Assembly: GCA_023159155.1 (NCBI GenBank)
Contig: JAJNNX010000004.1
Location: 1,860,001-1,924,000 of the forward strand
DNA length: 64,000 nt
Reading direction: 5' to 3'
From: Ustulina deusta
Lineage: Eukaryota > Ascomycota > Sordariomycetes > Xylariales > Xylariaceae
Shown: positions 1 to 11,420 of the stretch, piece by piece
Numbering within the stretch: the first letter of the stretch is position 1
Layout: each line of letters starts with the position of its first letter
Notes under the pieces: model-generated
Seen by the model: the letters and a program-made list of their open reading frames with translations, nothing else
Told to the model about the DNA's origin: nothing
Database searches by the model: none
Made by a program: the position numbers and the translations under genes

Positions 1-1600
1 GATTCTTTTATAAGTATATTTATTAAAGGCTTAAAAAATAACAGAATAAGGCTGTAGTAAGGTAGTAATATATATAAGTAAGACTAATTAATAAATATTT
101 TTTGCAGCTTTGTTGGCACTAAGGCAGATTTTCGAAATAGATAAATTAATTAATTGATTGATTTTTAACATGGGGGACCGTCCCTTACTAGGGCAGAACT
201 ACGCTTCCTAGAGTCATGCATCACAGGGTTAATAAAGGAATCCGCCCATCCACGCTATTACGGGTCTAGGCTCTAAGACCTAGCCTTATTCCTTATTCTG
301 AAAAGAAGCTGGTCTTCTCTAGAATCGTGCCCAGTCCACGCTTTTCTCCCCTAAAAGTGTTGTAAAGGCAGCCCTCGGAGTCCGAGTAGACAGCAGTCGG
401 TGTTTCCGTAGTCGCCTGCAGAAGAAAATATGTTGGGGGTCTTCCTTTCCCTACACCTATGTAGCGTCGGTCTCTTAAATGAGGCCAAGTGCTTACCTCG
501 GCATCTACTACCTCTGCTTGGAGCAGTCTGCCTCTGCCTTGGCAGACTTCTTGTGTAGTTCCGCCTTTTCTGATTTCGAAATGGATGGGTTTGGGCATAA
601 TGCGCAGGAAAGTAGTTAGGTGTGCACACCCTTTCCAATACTACCGTACCTGGCGACTTCTTAACTAGAGCAACGTACCGTATAAGAACCTGCGACGTAT
701 GGGCAGTCTTCCTCGTCGGAAAAGACGAAGCTGTCGTCTCTATTCCTAGCCCATGTGTAAATATTACACCGGTAGAGATAGGCTAGGTTACGTACTCTTA
801 GGAAAACATAGTTGTCCTAAATACAAGGCACTGGAGGTTAATAGGGTGGGGAAGCGATGCCATACCTACAAAGTAGGTGCGACAGAAAAAACTGTCTGAG
901 AGCTAATCCTAATATATATATAGAGAGAGAGAGGCAGGTATTTAATAAAGATAGCTAGATGACAAACTGACTTTTGAATCAACCTTGAGGTGACAGTGCG
1001 GTCTGCATTATAAAGCCACCAGCGCCCAACTTGTAAGCGTGAATTCTTCATTCGGGAGGCACTCGTGCAATTGGCGCTCCAACTATGCATGCTCCTCAAT
1101 ACCTCAGAAAATTGCCTTGTAGGCTATCAGGAGATATGGCTGCCCTTCAGTCTTGTCTTCCCATTTGGGAGCGTTCTAGATCCGCCATTATTAATGAAAC
1201 GCTAACTTAAAAAGGTATCCACTCTACTAGCCCAAATGCCGGTAGCTCCACGCACTGACAAGCCGTGCAGGTACCTCGTGCAAGTACCTCCCCTGCGAGA
1301 ACGGCATACTTTACAACCAAAATTCTGCTGACCCCACCCAACTCCGCTAATTTACAGGCACTGTCACCATCTATTTCTACGTTACTAATCAAAACTGCCC
1401 CCCCCCGCACGATGACAACTGTATAAATCACGTGTTTTTCAGCTCATTATTAGCGGCATGTTGACAGGGAGCTAGGGCAACTCGTAGGAGAATCCATGAT
1501 TGTGAGATGCAGGCCTCGCCCATGACAGCTTAGGATACATCTCGAAGCCAAGAGAAACAACTGCAATCCACCCTATTAGCTGGTACCCGGTACTGGACAG
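1..1600. other. No recognisable gene (moderate-GC flank)
   Basis: This stretch is clearly less AT-rich than what follows. It has overlapping minus-strand open frames of about 75-100 codons between 293 and 1431, none with a motif or family I recognise and none with a convincing splice structure. A 55-bp piece at 1421-1475 recurs at 25016-25070. It may be the decayed remains of coding or repeat DNA. Confidence 0.5.
1421..1475 (+). repeat. Short dispersed repeat, left copy
   Basis: This 55-bp block begins GTATAAATCA and aligns without gaps to 25016-25070. I count about 14 differences by eye, and all but one are transitions. Most have T in this copy where the other has C, as expected if this copy suffered more RIP. 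No longer alignment around it was found. Confidence 0.6.
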
Positions 1601-3239
1601 GATGCTTCCAGCTAATCAACGTTAATACTTACCACTTATACTAGTATATTTGTAGTAGAGCAAGGATTTCGATTCGGGATGTTGTAATATTCTTGGAGAG
1701 AGTAGCATAGTTTTGTTGTTCACATAATTGCTATGACTGCTTCATATAGTGTGTATCACAGCGGGCACAATTGAATAATCATATACGGAGTAAAGGGTGC
1801 ATTTTAATACACTCCAATTAACTGGACAATACTTGGCAAAAAAAGAAATAAAACCTAGGATAGATTGAAGTTCTATTTAAAAGCTTGAACTTTTGTAATC
1901 TTTGCTCTTAATATAAGTGCTAGCTGTTATAGCATATTGCAAATTTTTTTAAGGACTACTCCGTAGCAATGCTTAAATCCTATGCAATAGCTAATTTGCT
2001 TTCGAATTAGTGCTTAAAGGTCCAAAATATTAGATATAAGCTTATTAAATAAAGTCTAATCAAAATTCTATATTTCTGTTATATATATTTTAAAAGCCCG
2101 AATTTCTATAAGTAGCTAGGCGCGCTAGTTAAAGCAAAACTATTTTATCCCAATATTTTTATATAAGGTGATTATTATATATATAGGTATATTTTTATAT
2201 TACGTACAAATATACTAGCTATTAGTTATTTTTAAGTAGTAATTGCTTAAATCTAATCTAAATATTAGCAATTTTTTAGTTATATATAGCTTTAAAAATA
2301 TAAAACTTTTATTAATTATAGATTTTTTTTAAAGCTTTTGAAATATTTAAATAATAGTTTTATTAAATAGGCAATTTATAAGTGTTTATTTTTATTATTT
2401 AACTTAACTATATAAATATGCTTTTTAAAAGTCTAAAGTAATAGTAACACTTTGTTTATAGAAGATCTTTAAAGCAATATTTTTGCTTATATTATTTTAT
2501 TGCATACCTAAAAAAACAATAATTAAAAAGTTAGATTTTATAATATAAAAGAATAAATTATATAAATTAAAAATAAATATAAAAAAATTAACTTTTATTA
2601 AAAATAAGCTAATAAAAATAAACTTTAGTATTTCTAAGTTAATATATACTATATTAATTAAAATAATAAAATTAAATTAAATAAGTTAATTAATTTTATG
2701 TTTTAGTAGTATTGTAATACTAAAAAATGCTATATATATTTGTTAGATATGTTTATAAAGTGCAATAGCGATTTATTGCTTTAAAAAGAATTTTTTTTGC
2801 AAAATTAATAGTTTACCTAAAGCTAGACGTTCTAAAAATTAATTACTTTTTATATAATCGAATTTCTTTTATTAAAAAAGCAATTCTTAAGTAATAAAAT
2901 ATTATTAAAGCAATAACTATATATTATTACTAAAATACTAATTATTACTTTTTAAAATGCTGCGCTATTAAAGTTTAGTATTAATAAGCAAATATCTTAG
3001 TTTTAAAACCGTAATACTAAACTTATAAAAAATAAAGCATATTATTTTTTAAATATTTTTAATATTTATATACTTTTTATTTATAGCAAAAAGCAAAAGT
3101 ATATATATAAACAACTTTAAAAAGAGCTTAAAAATAATTTATATTATAAAACTCAGGTTATAACTGCTAATTTTTAAATAGGCTACTAAAAGCAAAAGCC
3201 CGAGCTTTTTTTTATAGTCCTATTTATTTAAAATCTTAA

Positions 3240-5990
3240 CTTTGTTAATTATTTTAAAATTTTAGCATAGATTAATAAAAAATATAATAAACTAGCTACT
3301 TAAGTAGTACTTATTAATATTAGTAATATAAAATATATTATATATATTTTACTAAATTATATTATAATTTTAATACTTAAAAAGAAATCATAGGTTATTA
3401 TTAAGTATGCTTATTATATATGCTATAACCGGCTGTAAATATAAATATTTTAAATATATGCAAGCATAGCCGCTTATATTAAAAAAGCGTACAGAAGTAT
3501 TGCAAATAGGCTTAGCTTGCTAAAGTAATATAACCTGAATGCTAGCGTTTGCTAGCTTATTAATAACTAGTTATATAATAAAAAAAACAGCCGATAGGTC
3601 CTGATTTTAAATAATACTAATAATATTAAAATATTCTTTTCCTAGTAAAAACTATATAATATATTAACTCTATTTAGTAACTATTTACTATAAAGCTTTA
3701 ATAAATTAATTATTATTATTTCCTAAAACAAAAACGCTATAATAAAAATTATAAAAGATCTTAGGAATATAATGCAAATTTAAGCAATAAAAAAAAGCAA
3801 AGCATTATAATTACTTTAGAATAAACTTTATACTACTTCGAACAAAAATAGTATAGCTAAGCTATTAGATACGTTTAACTATATACTACTTATGATTACT
3901 TAAATAGCTATTTATATTAACTAGCAACTTTAGATAATAATACTTAGCTATTTTAATAAGTTTTATATAAACATATAGCAAAAAAAAAAGCTTTTTTACT
4001 AGGATTTAGGCAATCTTTGCTATAATAGGAACGCATTAAACTTTATAAAAACTACATAGCATATATTGTTTAAAAGCATATATAAAAAAAAACTATTAAT
4101 TATTAATATATTATTTTTTATAGGCTTTTTTTATTAATAAAGCATTCTAGAATAAATGCTTTAAAAGTATTACAAAATAACAATATTAAACAATAAAAAA
4201 AATATAAATAATAAATTTAGTAATAATATAAATCTGTTATAAGCTTTATTATTTATAATAACTACTATTAATAAAAATATATATTAAATTTATATATTTA
4301 TATAGTTTTATACAAAAGATTAGCTCTATTCCTATTACAAAAAGGAAATATAAAAATAATAATTTTTAAACCTAATAGCTACGGAGTTTTTTACAGGCGA
4401 GTTTTAAAACCGGGCAAAATATTAATAATTACTATTGCACTTAAAGACTTTATATAAATAGGAGCTGCCGAACAACAAAGCAGCTAAAGAATGGGCTTAG
4501 TTATTTACCAATGTGGCGTAGCATTTATAACGCGAGGGATAGTACAACGCAGTATAAGATATAGCGGTTAAAGCATTTAAAATAAAGGAAAAGATTTTCC
4601 GATTCTATAATATATCTACGCTAATAATAGTGGCGGTTTTAGCGTTAGTGCTCCATAGCTAGGGAAAGTACAACGAGGCAGAAAAAATAAACCAACAAAT
4701 AGTCGAGGGGTATAAAAAAGTGTTAGGTAAGCAACACCCCTATATATTAACAAGTGTGGGCAATCTTGCTTTAGTTCTTTAAGATTAAAAAAAGTATAAA
4801 AAAGCCGGTATTATATAATAACAGGCCCTAGAGGGCAAAAGAAAAGAGCTGGGGGCATAACACTTAGACATACTAACAAGTATAAGCAACCTGGCATTAG
4901 TATTACGAAATAAGGGGAAATACAACAAGGCAGAAATGTTAAACCGTTAAGCACTAGAAAGGAGAGAAAAAGTGCTAAAAAAACAACATCCGTACACATT
5001 AACGATCGCAAGCAATTTGGCACTAGTTCTTTATAAACAAGGGAAATATAGCGAATCAGAAACATTAAATCAACAAGCACTTAAAAAGCGGGAAGCAGAA
5101 CTGGGCCAACAATATCCCTATACACAAATAAATAAAAGCAACTTAGTATTAGTGCTACAAAGCTAAAAGAAATATAGTAAGGCAGAAATAATGAACCGGC
5201 AAGTACTAAGCGCGTATAAAAAAGAGTTTAGGATATAATACCTTAATATACTAATAAACGTAAGCAATTTAGCATCTGTGCTTTAAGATTAGGGTAAATA
5301 TAATAAGGCAGAATAGCTAAACTGTTAAATATTAAAAAAAAAAAAAAAAGTATTAAAAAAATAGCATTTTAATATATTAATAAGTTTAAGTAGCCTTACT
5401 TTTATATTATAATACGAAAAAAAGTTTAAAAAAGCAGAAATTTTAAACCAACAAGCCTTAAAAAAAAAGAAAAAAAAACTAGAATTATATTACTTTAATA
5501 TATTAATAAACATAAATAATCTTTTATTAGTCCTACTAGATTAATAGAAATATATAAAAATAAAAAGATTAAACCGGTATATAGTGCAAAGATATTATAC
5601 TAAGCTAGGCATATAGCACTTCTATATATTAATAAGCTTTAATAATCTAGCTTTAATTTTATAATACTAAAAAAAATATAAAAAAGCAAAAATAACAAAT
5701 CGATAAATATTAAAAATATATAAAAAAAAGCTAAAAATAGAATATTTTAATATGTTTAGAAGTATAAATAACTTTGCTTTTATATTATAAAGCTAGAAAA
5801 AGTATAAAAAAGCCGAAAAATTAAACTGGCGCGCCTTAGAGGGAAGAAAAAAACGGCTCGGGATATAGTACCCTAATACAATTAAAAGTGCTAGCGATTT
5901 GGCTTCCGTGCTTTAGGATCAGGGGAACTATAACAAAGCGGCAAAATTGAAGCAGTATAGCTAAAAGGTAAGAAATGAACTATAAGACGT
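3240..5990 (+). pseudogene. RIP-degraded NB-ARC/TPR (NLR-like) gene
   Basis: Reading through stops, the frame at about 3380-3640 gives motifs of the fungal NB-ARC/NACHT-TPR family. First comes a lysine/serine-containing P-loop remnant followed by an EYAY-like helix. Next is a WVFWVHAS-type strand in which both Trp codons are now TAA. Then come AYRSIANRL at about 3490 and SR-stop-VLILNNTNNI, matching the GRWVLVLDNADD Walker B region, at about 3590. About eleven TPR units of kinesin-light-chain type follow from about 4600 to 5970. They have a 126-bp (42-residue) period and recurring elements such as QHPYTLT, NLALVL and GKYNKAE; the unit at 4972-5166 is the only open one. Such proteins are STAND ATPases implicated in fungal non-self recognition. 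The N-terminal effector domain, expected at about 1.7-3.2 kb, is too mutated to identify. The gene is certainly non-functional. Confidence 0.82.
4600..5970 (+). repeat. 126-bp tandem array encoding TPR units
   Basis: About eleven head-to-tail units with a 126-bp period; for example, the conserved core at 4751 recurs at 4877. Each encodes a 42-residue tetratricopeptide unit of the kinesin-light-chain kind. Units are best preserved at 4680-5300 and fade downstream. They belong to the NB-ARC/TPR relic. Confidence 0.8.
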
Positions 5991-7763
5991 GTTATAGGTT
6001 CCAAATCAATATAGTATTCTCCTACAGTCGAAAAAGTGAATAAAACCATGACTATCTATTGTTAATAGAGTCGTAGTTGCGTATACAAAGTATGCTTGTA
6101 GCCCACTACCCTAAATCAAGTATTAATTAAAATTCATGATCAAAGAACCATTAAGCTATACTAACAACAAGATTCCTAGGACTGCTGTACTAATTCATAA
6201 AGTAAACTTCCTATCTGATAAAAAAAACACGGAGAAAAAAAACATGGCATGATTTTGTCCTCTCAGTTATGTAGTTTTTTAATGTTATATATCCACTAGC
6301 TGAAGCGTTCTTTAAGACTAGCGTCCCTGCCTAGACCGCCTCTCCTCTGATTATCCCACTAATTAATATTCCAAATATTAGGTAGCTCCATACTTTTAAG
6401 TAATAAATTCCTGCTTGTTGTTATAATAATATAAATAATATTATAGTATTTGTATGACTGATTACTTGCCTTGTTATGTTTTAGCTTAGCAGGTACTATT
6501 AAAAAAAACAAAATATAGTACTTTCTGAATAGAAGTACTGCTTAAAAAGTATTTATAGCTAGGAACAACTGTTTAATATAAAATCTAGGGCTAAAAATAA
6601 GAATTATAAAATATAATTCTTTATTATTGTTGTTTTAAAATATAATATTAAAAACGTTTTTTGTATTTTTGCCGGGTTAAAAGTGGATAGTTACTTAGAA
6701 TAGCGCTACATCTTTAAACTTATTTTATAAGTAAATAATCTGCTTAAATCGGAATAAATAAACTAATATAATGGTTAATTCCTTTGCTTTTTTATTATTA
6801 GTTCTTTTATTAGTTTTTTAACCACGTACAGGTCTTTAATACTTTAACACCTGCTTCGGTCCAAAAATCTCAATACTACTATCTTTTTTAACCCTTAATT
6901 AGAACTAAACAGTTTTAGAATTTTTATTCTTAGTTAGCTTAGCTCTTTTTATATATTATATATTACTAGTAATCCAATTCCTTAAATAGCTAAAAACCTG
7001 CTTTAGAAACAAAAGCCTAAGCCAGAGCTAAATAGCTTTAAAGTTTTAATTTGTAGTTAATTTAATCTTTTTTATATATTAGATTTTACTAACAATCCTA
7101 CTCCCTAAATAACTAATAACCTTTTTTTAAAATAAGCGCTCTAGTTTTAGATTAATAATAATATTTAAAGCGTTTTTTAAGCTCTACTAGTATAAAATTA
7201 CTTAGATAAACTATAACAGATCTTATATAAACTTTTTTATAATTTTTGCCTTATTTTTAAAGTTAAAAAGCTTAAATATTAAAAAAATAGCACTAGGACT
7301 TATTAAAACTATAATAAACTTTGATCCTTTATTAATACTATAAACTTTGCTAACAAAAAAAGATATAATACTATTTTTTAGCGTTCTAAAAATCGGTATA
7401 GCCAAAATTAGCTTAAATTCTTTAAAAAATACCAATCTGTCCCGACCAAAAGTCTAAAGCTTCTATAATAAGTTCTATAATACAAATTAATTAGTTATAT
7501 AATTACAAATAATATAATATATTAAAGTTAATAGATTTGGCAAGTTTTGCAAATATTTTATAAGTGCAAAAGTGAACGCGCTATATATTATTATGCCTTT
7601 ACTTTTCTTTAAAGCTTTTTTAGTATTCTAATAAACCGTTATAAGCGTAAAGTCTTTCGGATCAAAATCCCAGTATTTATTTAGATCTCTATTGCAATAA
7701 CCCGGTTTCTTTACTATACCTGGCACAGCGGGCTTATTAGTAGGAACATTAGTAGAGAGGTTT
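5991..7763. other. No recognised gene; 3' flank of the NLR relic
   Basis: 6000-6360 is only lightly RIP-mutated and has no clear open frame. 6400-7763 is strongly AT-rich. Its minus strand reads with few stops from about 7760 down to 7223, including an open stretch at 7223-7435, and so may be the relic of a coding sequence. I recognise no family in it. Confidence 0.45.
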
Positions 7764-7934
7764 TGTCAGATATAAGCGAATCCAATTAAATAATTGTATT
7801 AATGATTATTACTAATTTTTTCTGTTCTATGTTCTGTTGCAGAGTTTTCTGCATGCTATATAAATTAGGTATGTATAGAAAATCTATCTAACGGGGTTCT
7901 AAAAAATAGCTAATTTACCCTATTAAATCTGACA
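7764..7934 (-). repeat. 3' LTR of the copia element
   Basis: 171 bp with the terminal inverted repeat TGTCAGAT/ATCTGACA intact. It has the same length as the partner at 21203-21373, and the differences between them are transitions. It is preceded by GGTTT (7759-7763). Confidence 0.9.
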
Positions 7935-8002
7935 TACTTTTTTAAAAATAGCTTATATAAGCTTTTTCTATATATAATATTATTAAAAAATACTAAAAAT
8001 AA

Positions 8003-8081
8003 CGCCCTGGCCCGGACTCAAACTAGGATCTATAATATAATAAACTATTAACTACTATGCTTGCTATTATACCACTAAGGC
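8003..8081 (-). tRNA. tRNA-like relic or tRNA-derived SINE head
   Basis: On the minus strand this 79-nt piece has an A box TGGTATAATAG (complement of 8064-8074), which fits the RNA polymerase III consensus. Its B box is AGTTTGAGTCC (complement of 8014-8024), which is GGTTCGAGTCC after two RIP-type changes. The 3' end CCAGGGCG can pair with the 5' end GCCTTAG once RIP changes are allowed for. A T-run follows on the minus strand. It lies 68 bp inside the copia element, next to the 3' LTR. It could be a SINE inserted in the element's 3' untranslated part or a captured tRNA gene. I could not settle the anticodon, and activity is unlikely. Confidence 0.45.
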
Positions 8082-10669
8082 CTATAATGCCTTTTTTATT
8101 TTTTATATAGTAGTAGTTGTAGTATTATAGTATATATAGGCTTATTAGCGTAGTAAAAAGTCATATAATCTAACTAATTAGTAGTGTATTATTGCTAAGA
8201 TTTTTTTAAATTTAAACGATTTAGTTTAATTTGAGCTAATCTAGCTACTTTAGCTAATTTTAGCTAATTGAGTGCTGTTTGCCTAATTAGAGCTATAAAA
8301 GCTCTAAATAGTTCGATTTATTTCTTATAAATAAGTTTTCTAGAGCTTCTAGATTTTTTATATTTTTGTTTTTTAATTTTTTATTTTAGTAATATTTATA
8401 AGTATTATATACTTTTAATTAGTTTAAAAAATTATTCTATTTTGCTAGACTTAACGCTTTTGTAAGCTTGTTTGTAATTATATTTTTTATAGCTATATAG
8501 ATAACTTTTAAAATATTTTTTTTAATTTTTTAGTGTAGCTAATAATTATAAATGTTTATATAACAAAGTTTAGTTTATAGTATAGTTACTTTTTTTATAA
8601 CTAGCCTAATAGTTTATTTATTATTATATTAAATAATAATATATTAAGTATTTAGTATAATATTTAGTTTTTTAATTAGTTAGCTTATAAACATAGCTTT
8701 TTTTATAGCTTGTACTAATATTAATAATTTTATTTTAGTTATTAAAGTAGTTACTATATTTTGCTTGTTAGTATGCTACCCGATAATTTTTTTAAATAGC
8801 CTGATTATGTATGCTTATAAATTTTTTTGGTTTAGTATATTATTTATAAATAATGTATCGCTTATAATCTTAAAATTGTTTCTGCTTTTGAACTAAAGCA
8901 AATAGTACTAAGTACTTTTAAGGTAACTAAACAAGCGATCTGCTAAGTTATAATGTTAAGGCCTAGGGTTAATAAAAAATTTTAAAAGTTTTAATACGCT
9001 AAACATAATATTAAATCAAATAATTATAGTAGTATATAATACTGACTTAACTTTTTGTTAATATAAATATATTTCTTGTTTTATAGCAAAACTATTATAA
9101 AATATTAGTTCGGTTTGTTTTATTAGAATAAATAAAAGAATTAAATAAATAGTTTTTAGCTTAGAGATTTTTTTAATATATAAAGCTTAAAACAGCCAGA
9201 TTAGTTTTTATTAATAATTTTTAATTATTTTAACGCTTAGGAATTATTACAAATTATTACTACTAATTAATTAGTAAGCTGTTTAAAACTATTTAATAGC
9301 TTTTTTAGCAATAGGCTTCTAATCTTTTTTGTAAACAAAAACAATATTATCTATATATATAAAAATTAATATTTTGTTATAAACGTAGCAACAAAGCTTA
9401 TATAGTATAGCTTAATACTTTATTTTTTTAAGTATTAATATAAGCTTTTTTTGTTATAGCAAAAATAATTTTTTTAAGCTATATAAAGCTTTATTAAGCT
9501 ATAGTACAATCTAAAGCTTGCGGTAGCTAGGAAGCATTTTTATATATATTTTTTTATTAAGCTTTATATTAATAAATATATTAACAATATTATATTATTT
9601 TAGTTCGAGGTCAAATTTAGCTACTATTATAATAAAAGTCCTAAATAACTTTTTGGCAAAAGTTAATATATATATAGTTTTAGTGCTAGATTAAAGCTAC
9701 TAATTATTTTGTACTACTAACCGTACTTTATACTTTATATAGTAGCTATACTTATTAAATTTATATATATATACTTATATATATTTAAATATTAGCTTTT
9801 TTTTAGTTAAATAAATATTAACTTTAGTTTATAATTTTATTTTTTAGTAGCTTTTAAAATACTTTTTTTTAGCTTTTTTAAACTTTTTATTTATTAAGTA
9901 ATGCTTAAAGTTTTTATAAAACTTTAGTAGTAGTAATAGATTTTTTTAATAAATTTTATACTTTTTAGCAACCCTTTGTTTAAAAATTTTTTTGTTTTTA
10001 TTTAGTATATATAAAACTTTTTAATTATAATTTGACTTTTTATTAATAGGATAGCTAATAGATTATTTTAATAATTTGGCTTTTATAGCTTTGCTTATTA
10101 CTATGCTGTTTTGATTTTTTAAAGCACTTAAGCGTTTATTTAAAAATATAGCTTTTTAGCAGCTTTTCTAAAAAGCAATAGTAGTATAAAAAAAAGTACT
10201 AAATATACTTGCCGAAGCATTAAAGTTTGTACGTAGTAGTTTAGTGCTTTTTAATATTGTTTCTCTAGTTCTATAATTTTTAGATTCTACTATAATATTT
10301 TAAGTTTAAAAAATAAAGTCCTTAAATCTAACAAAGTTTGCTATAATATTTTAAGGTTTTTATAGATCAAAGTTTTTAATAGTAGTACTTTTTAATCTAT
10401 TAGAATTTGCTATAATATTTTAAAGTTTTTAAAAATAAAAGCTATTTATAGTAGCTATAAAAAAAACGCTTAGTTATAATAACTTAAAAAGTAAAAAATA
10501 TAATAAAAAAAAAACATTTATATAAAATTAATTAAACTTTATTGCTTTATTTAATATAGAATATTTATAAGTTATATTTTTTTTATTTTTTAGTATACTT
10601 ATAATAGTAATATTATTTTTGTTTTTAATAAAATATATATTTTTTAATTTTTAACTAGCTATAGCTTTT

Positions 10670-10848
10670 TGTCATAAATGGGAAGTTCACGAGGTTAGGT
10701 ATAATATATAGAAGGATAAGTTGTATATTTAGTAAGGTTGGCTTATAAAACTAAAGCTTGTAAAAGAAAGGTTTTTTATCGAAGTAAGAGCAGATATAGT
10801 ACGTATATATAGTAAGTATGTACTAGTTCTGGTATGCCAGGTATAACA
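10670..10848 (-). repeat. 3' LTR of nested gypsy element
   Basis: 179 bp, beginning TGTCATAAATGGG. It differs from the right copy almost only by transitions and is the more RIP-mutated of the pair. It is preceded by target duplication CTTTT. Confidence 0.9.
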
Positions 10849-11276
10849 ACTATCTTTTTTTCTTTAGTTAGGTTATTTCTAACCTAATATATATAAGTAT
10901 GTAAGATGTAAAGTGCATAGTATGGGTGGGTGGTATATATATGTATGGATAGGGGGTAATTTAGGTATGGGGTTTGTGCGGAATTGGGGTAATATATATA
11001 CAATTAGTGCAGTACAATCAATTAAATATTTGTAAGTATAGGTATATAAGTACTTTTATTATATTAGTAATATATAATATTATTATTATTATTGATATAA
11101 ATACTTTAGTACTTATATAGTATTGTTAATTAGGAGTTTTAGTATGTGTGTAGTGTAGTGTATGTGTATATATTATATATTTGAGTATATAGTGAATTTT
11201 GATACTAGTGATTTAAGCGTGGGCTATATATGAGTTGCTTATAAGGCTAATCTAGTTTTGTATAAATATTCTAGCT

Positions 11277-11284
11277 TGGTTTTT

Positions 11285-11315
<31 letters not shown>

Positions 11316-11420
11316 AGCTGCTACTATTATTATTATCTGTTAGTTTTAGCTACTTATATATATTGCTGCTATTATTTTTCTTTTTTTTTACTTTGTTTTT
11401 ATACCTTTTTTTTTTTTTTT
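11277..11420 (+). repeat. Poly-T low-complexity tract
   Basis: Long T runs interrupted by single C or A, then further T-rich runs to about 11420. They lie in the 3' part of the nested gypsy element, between the end of its coding region and its 3' LTR, so on the element's own strand they are A-rich. They could be an old polypurine or low-complexity expansion. Confidence 0.6.

Noticed and set aside
4811..5080. 89-codon minus-strand open frame with hydrophobic residues
   Set aside because: It is the antisense of the TPR array of the NB-ARC/TPR relic; its hydrophobicity is a reading-frame shadow.
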